NCBI RefSeq assembly: GCF_004771005.1 | Contig: NZ_RQHV01000002.1 | Location: 202,914-266,913 of the forward strand | Reading direction: 5' to 3' | Origin: Leptospira ilyithenensis | GTDB taxonomy: Bacteria > Spirochaetota > Leptospiria > Leptospirales > Leptospiraceae | Length of the DNA: 64,000 bases | In this document: in pieces, positions 18,040 to 25,565 of the stretch | Position numbering within the stretch: the first letter of the stretch is position 1 | Layout of the letters: each line of letters opens with the position of its first letter | Translations under genes and position numbers: made by a program | The notes under the pieces: model-generated | Database searches by the model: none | Seen by the model: the letters and a program-made list of their open reading frames with translations, nothing else | Told to the model about the DNA's origin: nothing

Positions 18040-18246
18040 TTAGATTTTTTCCCTCAATTCATAACCTTCTTCCGAAAGAAGAAAGTGGATTTGTTTCCAA
18101 TCCTTCTCACTTAAAGGAGAATCCACCGTAACTGTGTTATTATCCAGATTGGGGCTTGCAAGGATTCCTTTGCCTGCGAATGTTTTTTCGACAGCCACCA
18201 AACAGTAGTTATAATTAATTCTTTCGATTTGATATAGTTCTTTCAT
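18040..18246 (-). CDS. Small HMA-like (heavy-metal-associated) protein with one cysteine
   Basis: A 68-residue protein with the beta-alpha-beta-beta-alpha-beta pattern of copper-chaperone domains: CLVAVEKTFAGKGI aligns with the Cys-V-x-A-V-E-K helix of the family, NNTVTVD with strand 3, and LLSEEGYEL with the EAGY end. The metal loop is MxCxxC in classical members; here the second Cys is kept (C15) but the first is Y12. A strong Shine-Dalgarno (AAAGGAGA, 7 bases before ATG) supports it as a real gene. It is preceded by a MerR-type promoter, which fits a metal or thiol stress role. Function is inferred; metal binding by one Cys is unproven. Confidence 0.7.
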   Translation of the reverse strand: MKELYQIERINYNYCLVAVEKTFAGKGILASPNLDNNTVTVDSPLSEKDWKQIHFLLSEEGYELREKI

Positions 18247-18320
18247 CGTTTTCTCCTTTTGATTTAAGATGTTTCATAGACAATCCTGCAAAACCGAAAT
18301 CCAGTTTCTTTCTTTTTTCC

Positions 18321-18351
18321 ATTCTAAAGTTTCCCATAATGGGAATGTCAA
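18321..18351 (-). promoter_or_regulatory. MerR-family type promoter: 19-base spacer with internal dyad
   Basis: On the minus strand TTGACA (18351-18346) and TAGAAT (18326-18321) are 19 bases apart. That is the hallmark spacing of MerR-regulated promoters. The spacer contains the dyad TTCCCAT-T-ATGGGAA (18345-18331), 7-base perfect arms around one base, placed as CueR/ZntR/MerR operators are. It drives the HMA-like gene at 18246. No merR-type gene is in the window. Confidence 0.65.
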
Positions 18352-18465
18352 GAGTCGATTTTAAAAAAATGAACCTTACCCTGGAGAAAAGGTAAAACAA
18401 ATTTGCTGAATTGCTTGTCGTGACATCTCTCTATCCGATAACGGAAGTACATCAAGAATTCACCT

Positions 18466-19869
18466 ATGTCCATTAATCGGTTTGATATCATTGCCCTCGG
18501 CGGCGGCCCGGCAGCTCAGAAAGCTGCCATCCAAGCAACTAAAATGGGGAAAAAAGCAGCCCTCATCGAAAAAGATCCTTATCTGGGAGGAGGTTGTGTA
18601 CATTGGGGCACGATTCCTTCCAAATCTTTGCAGGAAACCAGCAGGTTTTACCGCAATTTGCATTTATCTACCGTGCATGGATTACGCACTCCCCAGGTGA
18701 ACCAGCTCAGTTTACAGGAGTTAATGCATAGGGCATCCACAGTCATTGAAAAAGAAGAAGATGTAACCCGGGAACAAATGATCCAAAACCGGGTTACCAC
18801 TCTTACAGGCTGGGGGCAAATCCTGGATCCGAATCATGTGGAAGTAACAGATGCTACCGGGAGAAAAAAAGTTTTTGAGACAGATTATATTCTGATAGCA
18901 ACAGGTAGCTCTCCCAGACGTCCCACAAATGAAAACATACCTTTCGAAGACGGACTAGTCTATGATAGTGACGGATTGTTTTCCATTGCAAATATGCCTT
19001 CCTCCATCGCCGTCGTCGGAGCGGGCATCATCGGATCGGAATACGCCACAATCTTTTCGCATATAGGAATCAAAGTCCATCTATTTGATTCGCAAGACAG
19101 GATTCTAGGATTTTTGGATCGGGAGATTTCGGAGTCGATGTCCCAATACATGAAAAAAGCGGGTATAGAAATTTATACAGGACGTTCCATTACAAATTAC
19201 AACAAACTGGGCGATGGCAAAGGAATCGAGCTCACAACTGACAAGGGAGATGTGATCCAAGTCAACCAGGTGCTGATTTCACGGGGAAGAGTGGGCAATG
19301 TGGAGAACCTGGGATTGGAAGCCTTAGGAATAGAAGTGAACGATAGAAAACAAATTGTCGTGAATGAAAATTACCAAACCAAGGTTTCCAATGTTTATGC
19401 CTGCGGGGATGTCATCGGTTTTCCCAGTCTTGCATCCGTATCCATGTACCAAGGACAGTATGTCGCAAAACATATATTTGGTGGAGCTCCCCATCCGGTG
19501 AGTGCGGAAGACTTCCCGATCGGAATTTATACTCTGCCCGAAATTGCAACCATAGGTCCCACGGAAGAAGCACTAAAGGAAAGAGGCGTGGATTACGGTG
19601 TGGGGATCGCTCGTTTCGATACGATTACCCGTGCTCAGATCAGCGGAGATCAGGATGGAATGGTGAAAATTTTATATGACAGATCGACCAGAATGGTTTT
19701 GGGAGTTCATATTATTTCGGACAAAGCAACCGAATTGATTGCTCTCGGCCAATGCATCGTAAGCTTGAAAGCACCTATTGAGTATTTTACCGAACATATT
19801 TTCAATTACCCCACTATGATTGGCGCGTACAAAAATGCGGCATTTCATGCACTGCAGAAAGAAAATTAA
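18466..19869 (+). CDS. sthA: Soluble pyridine nucleotide transhydrogenase
   Basis: A 467-residue flavoprotein of the dihydrolipoamide-dehydrogenase fold: FAD loop GGGPAAQKAA, NAD(P) loop VVGAGIIGSEYAT, and second FAD segment VYACGDVIGFPSLAS. The region equivalent to the redox-active Cys pair reads GGGCVHWGTIPSK. One Cys (C44) is kept and the other is T49, which is the signature of SthA rather than Lpd, glutathione or mercuric reductase. The C-terminal FNYPTMIGAYKNAAF also fits SthA. It balances NADH and NADPH in the cytoplasm. The neighbouring metal-type promoter faces away from it. Confidence 0.88.
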   Translation: MSINRFDIIALGGGPAAQKAAIQATKMGKKAALIEKDPYLGGGCVHWGTIPSKSLQETSRFYRNLHLSTVHGLRTPQVNQLSLQELMHRASTVIEKEEDVTREQMIQNRVTTLTGWGQILDPNHVEVTDATGRKKVFETDYILIATGSSPRRPTNENIPFEDGLVYDSDGLFSIANMPSSIAVVGAGIIGSEYATIFSHIGIKVHLFDSQDRILGFLDREISESMSQYMKKAGIEIYTGRSITNYNKLGDGKGIELTTDKGDVIQVNQVLISRGRVGNVENLGLEALGIEVNDRKQIVVNENYQTKVSNVYACGDVIGFPSLASVSMYQGQYVAKHIFGGAPHPVSAEDFPIGIYTLPEIATIGPTEEALKERGVDYGVGIARFDTITRAQISGDQDGMVKILYDRSTRMVLGVHIISDKATELIALGQCIVSLKAPIEYFTEHIFNYPTMIGAYKNAAFHALQKEN

Positions 19870-19943
19870 GTTTTTCTGAGAAAATCCCTTTCGTTATTTG
19901 TCATCATAAACAGAGAGAAAGATTAGATTTTACTTGTCAGGGC

Positions 19944-20489
19944 ATGGATTCTCAGAACACATTATCTCTTGTGTCAGAGAATCAAATCTCGATGAGTCAA
20001 ATTTACGAAAAAAATCATAAAAGGATTTATGATTTTCTCTACAAATATACTCAAAATGCGGATACGGCAATGGATTTGATGCAAGACAGTTTCTTGAGCT
20101 TTCATAAACATTATAGTGATGCTGGTCTCACGGAAGAGAAATCCCTTATGGTTTTGTACACCATAGCCCGCAATCTTTCCATTAATTTTGCCAAAAAGTT
20201 TTCCACTACGAAAGAAATTTATTCGGAAGATATCGATCTCCACAGTCACAACCCCCGTTTGGAAAAACAGGCGGTGTACCAAGACTTGGAGGACAGATTG
20301 TACAGTTTTCTCGGGGAACTGAAAGAAGACGAAAGAAGTGCTATTTTATTAAAGAATGTGGAAGGTTTTCAACTCACTCAAATCGCAGAGATTTTGAATG
20401 TTTCCGTTTCCACTGCTTCCCGTTTGGTTATACGCGCTACAGAGAAAGTAACTGCCATTGCATTAAGAGAAAATTTGGTACCGGATTAA
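19944..20489 (+). CDS. ECF-family RNA polymerase sigma factor
   Basis: A 181-residue protein with only sigma regions 2 and 4. Region 2 is KRIYDFLYKYTQNADTAMD and MQDSFLSFHKHY with IARNLSINFAKK. Region 4 is ERSAILLKNVEGFQLTQIAEILNVS with the recognition helix VSTASRLVIRATEKV. It directs polymerase to a small regulon, probably including its own operon. The FecR-domain gene starts 3 bases after its stop, as expected for a sigma factor and its membrane-bound regulator. The target promoters cannot be told from this window. Confidence 0.92.
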   Translation: MDSQNTLSLVSENQISMSQIYEKNHKRIYDFLYKYTQNADTAMDLMQDSFLSFHKHYSDAGLTEEKSLMVLYTIARNLSINFAKKFSTTKEIYSEDIDLHSHNPRLEKQAVYQDLEDRLYSFLGELKEDERSAILLKNVEGFQLTQIAEILNVSVSTASRLVIRATEKVTAIALRENLVPD

Positions 20490-20492
20490 ACC

Positions 20493-21566
20493 ATGAAGAA
20501 AGATCTAGACCCAAACAAATTAAAGCAGCTGGAAACCCGGTTGGCCAACCTCTCGGGATCAACTCTGAATCGGGAGTTTCTTTCTTGGGAAGAGCTTTCC
20601 AAAAAAGAGTCTAAATTTCCGGATTTGTATACTCCACCTAAGACAGCTCAGGTGATCGCATTTCCTGGCAAATTCAAGTGGGCATTGGGAGTAGGTGGAA
20701 CAACCTTACTTGCCGCTGCCGCTTCTTTATCTTTTGTATTCTTTTTAAAAAAATCTTCTTCGGGCGCTGACATTCCATCTGAAATAGCGAAAGGATCCGC
20801 TGCCGCTCCCCCTGTCTTTTTTTCAGAATTATTAGGCGAAATTCAAACTTCCAAAGGAAACAATTTTCTTTTGCATCCCGGTGAAACCGTACAGATTGCA
20901 CTGAAGAAAGGGGATAAAATCCGGCCTGGAGACAGAATTTTGACTGCGGACAACGGTTCTGTCGATCTTGATTTTGAAAATAAAACCTGGATCCGAGTTG
21001 CTTCCGCTTCTCTTGTTCAATTAACAGATCTTAAAAAGTCGGATTTTTCCGCCATCCAAACCATAGGGATTGAAAAAGGAAAGGTTCTTGCTACAGTCGG
21101 AAAGCTGAAAAAAGATTCGGTCTTTCAAATCGTATCGGGTTCTTATTCCACCATTGTCCGAGGAACAACATTCAGTGTTTCTGTGGATGAAGGCGGAAAA
21201 CAAACTGTTTCCGTTCGAGAGGGCTCCGTTGAAATTAAAAACAACAGACAAGACTCCGAGGAAAAAAGTATTTATCTGGAATCCTCAAAACAGGTTTCGG
21301 TTTCTTCCGACAAGGCGGAACCAGTGATTTCCCTAGGACCAAAAGAAGAAAAAGAACTCAAAGCCTTACACACCCAAGTAGATCTTGCCCGTGAAAACAA
21401 ACTATATGTAGAGTATTCCCGATTGGAATTGATCAGACTAGAGGATGGTACCGAACTCCATGGTGTCATTTTAGGCCAATCGGATACCCATCTCCAATTT
21501 GAAGGAGCGGACGGAAAAATCGAAATCCCCATCGTGAAGATCGTTGAAACGGAAAAAATTAGATAA
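20493..21566 (+). CDS. FecR-domain membrane protein, probable regulator of the ECF sigma factor
   Basis: A 357-residue protein. A cytoplasmic N-terminal segment (1-60) leads into one transmembrane helix (about 62-84, alanine-rich). The periplasmic FecR domain follows (LLHPGETVQIALKKGDKIRPGDRI, then VRGTTFSVSVDEGGKQTVSVREGSVEI). The last 80 residues are helical with a short beta-like tail. In iron-citrate and related systems FecR passes an outer-membrane signal to the sigma factor. Here no TonB-dependent receptor is adjacent, so the signal must come from elsewhere. It lies 3 bases after the sigma gene. Whether it inhibits or activates the sigma factor is unknown. Confidence 0.88.
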   Translation: MKKDLDPNKLKQLETRLANLSGSTLNREFLSWEELSKKESKFPDLYTPPKTAQVIAFPGKFKWALGVGGTTLLAAAASLSFVFFLKKSSSGADIPSEIAKGSAAAPPVFFSELLGEIQTSKGNNFLLHPGETVQIALKKGDKIRPGDRILTADNGSVDLDFENKTWIRVASASLVQLTDLKKSDFSAIQTIGIEKGKVLATVGKLKKDSVFQIVSGSYSTIVRGTTFSVSVDEGGKQTVSVREGSVEIKNNRQDSEEKSIYLESSKQVSVSSDKAEPVISLGPKEEKELKALHTQVDLARENKLYVEYSRLELIRLEDGTELHGVILGQSDTHLQFEGADGKIEIPIVKIVETEKIR

Positions 21567-21649
21567 AACTGAATAGTTTTTTGACAATTTCCGTTTCTAT
21601 GGCATTCTGATTTGTAAAGATTTTGCATACTGGGGAGTCCCATCAATTC

Positions 21650-22210
21650 ATGTCCAACGACAACAAAAAAGCTTTCAGATTCCGTTATATTATTGATAAA
21701 GAATTTCAATTTAAGTTTCTGCTCCATTACTCTTTGTTGTTTATCTCCGGAGTTACAGTCACTTTAGGGTTTCTTTATTGGCTCAACAAATCCAAGTTTG
21801 ACGGTGGTGCGGTCTTCCGATTGAGACAAGATTCGCAAATTGTGTATTGGAAAGTCGAAAACGAAGATGCAGCTGACGGAGCGGAAAAGTTCAAATACGT
21901 TCCGAGGGAAATTTACCTGCCCAATTACGACCATCAATTGAATATGTATACAATTCAATTTGACGCGGTCGTGACCCTATCTGTTTTATATCTGGCATTG
22001 ATTACTATTTTTTCCGTTTTCAAATCCCACAAAATGGCAGGACCAATCTATAGCATCAAACGATCTCTCCAGAAGATTGCTTCCGGCGATCCTATAGAAA
22101 AGATCCGAATTAGAAAAAACGATGAATTTCAGGAGCTTGTGGATGTCCTTAATGAAGTGATCCACAAACGTTTGGCAATCCTCGGTAAAGAACCGACTGA
22201 CAAAAAATAA
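21650..22210 (+). CDS. Orphan HAMP-domain membrane protein
   Basis: A 186-residue protein with two transmembrane helices (about 22-45 and 105-128) around a short periplasmic loop of some 60 residues. A HAMP domain follows (KMAGPIYSIKRSLQKIASGDPIEKIRIRKNDEFQELVDVLN), and the chain ends soon after with no kinase, cyclase or methyl-accepting output domain. The ATG at 21650 is chosen over an upstream TTG. It follows the FecR gene by about 80 bases and may share its transcript. It could pass a periplasmic signal to a separate partner. The HAMP call is firm; the role is unknown. Confidence 0.78.
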   Translation: MSNDNKKAFRFRYIIDKEFQFKFLLHYSLLFISGVTVTLGFLYWLNKSKFDGGAVFRLRQDSQIVYWKVENEDAADGAEKFKYVPREIYLPNYDHQLNMYTIQFDAVVTLSVLYLALITIFSVFKSHKMAGPIYSIKRSLQKIASGDPIEKIRIRKNDEFQELVDVLNEVIHKRLAILGKEPTDKK

Positions 22211-22225
22211 ATCCTCATTCTTAAG

Positions 22226-22261
22226 CTCTAAGATACTTTATTTGCCTAAAGTATCTTAGAG
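22226..22261. repeat. Perfect 15-base inverted repeat, possible terminator or mRNA hairpin
   Basis: Arms CTCTAAGATACTTTA (22226-22240) and TAAAGTATCTTAGAG (22247-22261) are exact complements around TTTGCC. It begins 15 bases after the HAMP gene stop. There is no U-tract on either strand, so it is not a textbook terminator; a stabilising 3' hairpin or a protein site is possible. Confidence 0.6.
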
Positions 22262-22325
22262 AACTTCATAAAAAACTTGCGCCCTGTCTTGAATTTTATC
22301 TAATATCTTAGTAAATTTCAATATT

Positions 22326-23168
22326 ATGAAAGTCTTAAAAATCATTCTTTCTTCCTTACTGGTTTTGATATCGCTTGTTCTTGCAACTGCGTATTTTTTC
22401 GTTCGATCTTTGTTCCAAGAACCGAGTGCCGCAGAAGTAACATCCTTAAATGAATCCTTAAAATCGAAACGTATCTTAGGAGTTTTTGCCCACCCGGACG
22501 ATGAACAGTTGGTGAACAGCGTATTCGTAAGAGCCAAAAAATCGGACCCAAACGCATTTACCGCACTTGTCACCGCTACCAAGGGAGAGGCTGGTCATCA
22601 GGTTCCCGTGGTTGCAAGGCAAAAGGATTTGGGCTTTATCCGAAAGGCAGAAGCACTTAAAAACGGTTATGCGATGGGAATCGATGAGCAGGAAGTTTGG
22701 GACTATCCCGACGGAGGGATTCCCGAAGTTCCTATCGAAGAGCTAAAAGAAAAAATAAGGCAAACAATCGAAACTTATCACCCGGAGATTCTGCTTACAT
22801 TCTGGCCGGAAAGTGGTGCTACAGGTCATAAGGATCATAGAAGAATGGGCCTTGCTGCAAGTGAAGTTGCGAAAGGATTCAAGTCCCAAAACAAAGGAAC
22901 TTATTTTGGTCCCCGCTATATCGCGTATGTAATCACTCCGAGAGACGCCTTCCGAACATTAGGCGGAGAGATAGGAAAATTCGTTGCTGAGAATCAGCCG
23001 GCGCCTACGCATTCCTTGAGAAGTGAAACGGAATCAAAATTGAAAGGTTGGGAAATTCATGCTTCTCAAGGAGATTATGTAAGAGAAGCATACGGAATTC
23101 CAGCAAGAGTTTTGTACATGATTTGGGACAAAGAGTATTATTACGTTGTTGATTTGGAAAAAAAATAA
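22326..23168 (+). CDS. PIG-L/LmbE-family deacetylase
   Basis: A 280-residue protein with an N-terminal membrane helix (about 4-26) and a PIG-L domain. Zinc motif 1 is AHPDDEQL and the second ligand region is SGATGHKDHRRMG, with TATKGEAG between. The family removes N-acetyl groups from GlcNAc-type substrates such as GlcNAc-inositol or GlcNAc-malate (bacillithiol pathway). The membrane anchor suggests a periplasmic or lipid-linked substrate. No bacillithiol or mycothiol ligase gene is nearby, so the substrate stays open. Confidence 0.88.
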   Translation: MKVLKIILSSLLVLISLVLATAYFFVRSLFQEPSAAEVTSLNESLKSKRILGVFAHPDDEQLVNSVFVRAKKSDPNAFTALVTATKGEAGHQVPVVARQKDLGFIRKAEALKNGYAMGIDEQEVWDYPDGGIPEVPIEELKEKIRQTIETYHPEILLTFWPESGATGHKDHRRMGLAASEVAKGFKSQNKGTYFGPRYIAYVITPRDAFRTLGGEIGKFVAENQPAPTHSLRSETESKLKGWEIHASQGDYVREAYGIPARVLYMIWDKEYYYVVDLEKK

Positions 23169-23358
23169 ACGACGAACCTGCGTCAATTTTTGTAAAGCAT
23201 GTCTTGAGATAGAAGTGTTAAGTTTGTTTGTGCCTTTCCATACAATCGATCCAAAACCTCATGAGACATAAGATCGATTATGGGAAGTTCCATATTGCTT
23301 CACGTAATAATCTACTCGAAATAAGATTCACAAATCCGGAAGAACCGAGGTAAGATAA

Positions 23359-23859
23359 ATGACATTGGAAACCATACTGTTCCTCATCACCGGTACGCTT
23401 ATCGCACTTCTGACTGGATTATTTTTCGGTTATTCCGTATCCGTAAATTGGGCGCTACATCGTCTGAAAAATTCCGAGTACGTACGGGCCATGCAGGAAA
23501 TCAACGATGTCATTCAAAATCCTCTTTTTCTACTGACATTTCTTGGGCCGGTGATTCTTCTCCCTCTCTTGACATTTCTATATGGAAATCCTCCGGATCA
23601 TCCTGATTTTGTTTTGCGGTTTTATCTGCTGGCTGGGGCTTCCGTATTCTATATTGTCGGCCCGTTCGGTTTGACCATCGCAGGCAATGTTCCCTTAAAC
23701 AATAAACTGGCAAAGTTTAATGAGGAAAGCGCAACCGAAAAGGAAGTTGAGGCCGAAAGATCGGAGTTCGAAAAACCATGGAATCGTTTGCACACGATTC
23801 GCACAGTGGCTTCGGTGATTGCGCTCATCTTGTTTTTTGCAGCCATCCTATTGCCTTAG
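23359..23859 (+). CDS. DUF1772 (anthrone-oxygenase-like) membrane protein
   Basis: A 166-residue protein with four predicted helices. The family marks are the early G-L-F-F-G stretch, the central PFGLTIAGNVPLNNKLAKF, and FEKPWNRLHTIRTVAS before the last helix, with the conserved N, W, H and R residues. Some members are linked to anthrone oxidation, but most bacterial ones are uncharacterised. AGGTAAGATA precedes the ATG as a ribosome-binding site. The preceding 190 bases (23169-23358) hold no gene that I can see. Confidence 0.7.
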   Translation: MTLETILFLITGTLIALLTGLFFGYSVSVNWALHRLKNSEYVRAMQEINDVIQNPLFLLTFLGPVILLPLLTFLYGNPPDHPDFVLRFYLLAGASVFYIVGPFGLTIAGNVPLNNKLAKFNEESATEKEVEAERSEFEKPWNRLHTIRTVASVIALILFFAAILLP

Positions 23860-23899
23860 AATTTGCGTTTGGCGGGGGCTGCAACCACCAAAACAAATA

Positions 23900-24826
23900 T
23901 TAGGTAAATAAAATCCTATACCGTTTTCGAATCAGTTCCGAATATTCCGAAAGTATTTCGTTACAGAACGGATAATTGGAAATTTGAGACACCAGCTTCT
24001 CTTCCATAGATCGGATTCTCTCGAGGATTTTTCCCAATGCCGTAGGATGGATTTTCAAAGATTCACCGAAAAACAAAATATCATTTCTTTGGATTTTGTT
24101 TTTTTTGCCGTTCAGACTAAGTGCCAGCTCTTCAGGATCTTCTTTATGAAAGATCGCGATGGAAAGCAGATCATATGCCGGGGCCAATCGAATGTTTCCG
24201 TCTTCCTCTGTTAGGAGGGAAAAATTTTTCAAATGCATATCCGAATTTCCGGTAAGATAGGAAAAAACCACAAGCTCGAAAAAACGAACCGTTTCAATCC
24301 CGGGCGCATTTGTATATTTACGAATTAACTTTGCAATCCCTTCGTAAGATCCCTTGTATTTATCTTCCGTTAATCGTTCTGACAATTGACAAAAATCTTC
24401 CTGTGCCAACTTATGGCGGTTATAACGGTCAAAACGTTTGCTTAAAAAGGAAAGTTCTCCCGATTTAAGTGGGATCAAAGAAGAAATTGCCGTGTCGATT
24501 CCGAATTCTTTTGCAAGCAACATAGTTAGATGTTCGTTTTCAGGAAGATTTTGAAACTGTAATGAAGGAGGTTTTAAAATATAATCCCCCATAAATCCTA
24601 CAATCGTAAGCCTGGTTGTATTTTTATCCTGAAGCTTCAATTCCAAAGAAATCTTCGGTTGTACGCCGGGAACAGTGACCCTCGAAAGTACATTCTGTTT
24701 TGCTAATTCTTGGATCTCGGAAAATTCCAAAGTAAGAGAAGGATAAGAAGCTTTACCGAAAAGTTTTTTCGCACAAATGGTATGAAATGATTTTTCGGAA
24801 GGTTTCGCACAAAAATAACAATACAT
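23900..24826 (-). CDS. hipT: HipT-like serine/threonine kinase toxin (HipA kinase core) with N-terminal zinc-ribbon-like motif
   Basis: A 308-residue HipA C-terminal-type kinase without the N-subdomain, which is encoded separately just upstream. The catalytic loop is TGNSDMHLKN (D196, N201) and the metal Asp is D219 in APAYDL. The Gly-rich loop reads T51-V-P-G-V-Q-P-K, lacking the Ser that HipA autophosphorylates at the position before Gly. The N-terminus has C3-x2-C6-x8-H15-x2-C18, a probable zinc site. HipA-type kinases phosphorylate aminoacyl-tRNA synthetases and stop translation. I choose the ATG at 24826, 4 bases after the hipS stop; an in-frame TTG at 24850 would overlap hipS. Confidence 0.85.
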   Translation of the reverse strand: MYCYFCAKPSEKSFHTICAKKLFGKASYPSLTLEFSEIQELAKQNVLSRVTVPGVQPKISLELKLQDKNTTRLTIVGFMGDYILKPPSLQFQNLPENEHLTMLLAKEFGIDTAISSLIPLKSGELSFLSKRFDRYNRHKLAQEDFCQLSERLTEDKYKGSYEGIAKLIRKYTNAPGIETVRFFELVVFSYLTGNSDMHLKNFSLLTEEDGNIRLAPAYDLLSIAIFHKEDPEELALSLNGKKNKIQRNDILFFGESLKIHPTALGKILERIRSMEEKLVSQISNYPFCNEILSEYSELIRKRYRILFT

Positions 24827-24830
24827 ACTT

Positions 24831-25148
24831 TCATTCTTCTCCGACAACACTGACGGCTCCGATACAATCCTGGCATACGCTCAATAAAAGAGAAAGCCGA
24901 TCTCTCGGATCAAGTTTCCATTCTTTGATTGTAATTTCGAGAAGCCATCCTTCCGGGATCAATCCGTCAAAAAAAGGAAATAGGATTTTAGAACGATAGA
25001 TTTCTTCTCTTTTGGGAAGAGTAAAACTGACGGAGGAAGAATCTGTAAGTCGAAGGTATTCCGAATCATATTGGAAGAAATATCCTTCTTCATCTTCTCC
25101 CACAAACCCGGCTAAGGTGCTCTGAAAATAAACTTTGCCCCTTCTCAT
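24831..25148 (-). CDS. hipS: HipS-like protein (separate HipA N-subdomain)
   Basis: A 105-residue protein matching the N-terminal Couple_hipA subdomain of HipA: MRRGKVYFQSTLAGFVGE, FTLPKREEIY, then FPFFDGLIPEGWLLE and DCIGAVSV. In HipBST systems this subdomain is a separate protein, HipS, which acts as the antitoxin by binding HipT. The ATG at 25148 overlaps the hipB stop as ATGA, with GGGAG 7 bases upstream, so translation is coupled. W68 in PEGWLL is a candidate for the tryptophan reported to enter the HipT active site; that equivalence is inferred. The lengths agree with a natural split rather than a broken hipA. Confidence 0.85.
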   Translation of the reverse strand: MRRGKVYFQSTLAGFVGEDEEGYFFQYDSEYLRLTDSSSVSFTLPKREEIYRSKILFPFFDGLIPEGWLLEITIKEWKLDPRDRLSLLLSVCQDCIGAVSVVGEE

Positions 25149-25369
25149 GAATTCTCCCATAATCTTTTGATGCGTTTGGGAACCATTTCATGACCAAATG
25201 CGGATAGAACTTGGTTGAGTTTATCCAACTGGATGCTTTTTTTTCCTTGTTCCAAGTCCCTTACAAACCTAAGCCCCACACCGGCCATACGAGCCAAATC
25301 CTCCTGGCTCATTTTGTGTTTTTTGCGTTGGTCTTTTACAAATTGAGCCAGATTTTGGTCTTCTTCCAT
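25145..25369 (-). CDS. hipB: HipB-like helix-turn-helix antitoxin/repressor
   Basis: A 74-residue XRE-type DNA-binding protein: helix-turn-helix at about residues 18-45 (MSQEDLARMAGVGLRFVRDLEQGKKS), and the QLDKLNQVLSAFGHEM tail typical of HipB. It should bind the palindromic repeats directly upstream and repress the operon. No Shine-Dalgarno is visible before the ATG, and a -10-like TATAAT lies almost against the start codon, so a very short or absent leader is possible. It is first in the order hipB-hipS-hipT. Confidence 0.88.
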   Translation of the reverse strand: MEEDQNLAQFVKDQRKKHKMSQEDLARMAGVGLRFVRDLEQGKKSIQLDKLNQVLSAFGHEMVPKRIKRLWENS

Positions 25370-25372
25370 TAT

Positions 25373-25471
25373 TATACCTGATCGGGTATAATAATAAATA
25401 TATCAAACATTTTATACCCGATCAGGTATAAAATCGTGTATCTATAATAAAACTATACCCGATCGGGGCGA
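25373..25471 (-). promoter_or_regulatory. Three HipB operator repeats in the hipBST promoter region
   Basis: Near-perfect 18-base palindromes lie at 25373-25390 (TATACCTGATCGGGTATA) and 25413-25430 (TATACCCGATCAGGTATA). A third copy with one decayed half lies at 25454-25471. Spacing is 40 and 41 bases, about four helical turns, so bound HipB dimers would face the same side. The first copy ends 3 bases from the hipB start codon. The site also lies upstream of the divergent hrpB, which it might affect. Confidence 0.85.
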
Positions 25472-25565
25472 AAATCTATCTACCTCCTTCCCGGACTTTC
25501 CCCAAAATAGTAAATTTAGTGCGCGGAAGAAGCTGGTCTTTGATTTTATGTAGAACAAAAGAAAG

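Noticed and set aside
18215..18400. 61-residue minus-strand ORF over the HMA-like gene start
   Set aside because: It overlaps the MerR-type promoter and the Shine-Dalgarno of the HMA-like gene and has no coding character.
18466..19869. Mercuric reductase, because of the nearby MerR-type promoter
   Set aside because: The active site reads GTIPSK with a single Cys as in SthA, and the metal-binding C-terminal Cys pair of MerA is absent; the promoter faces the other way.
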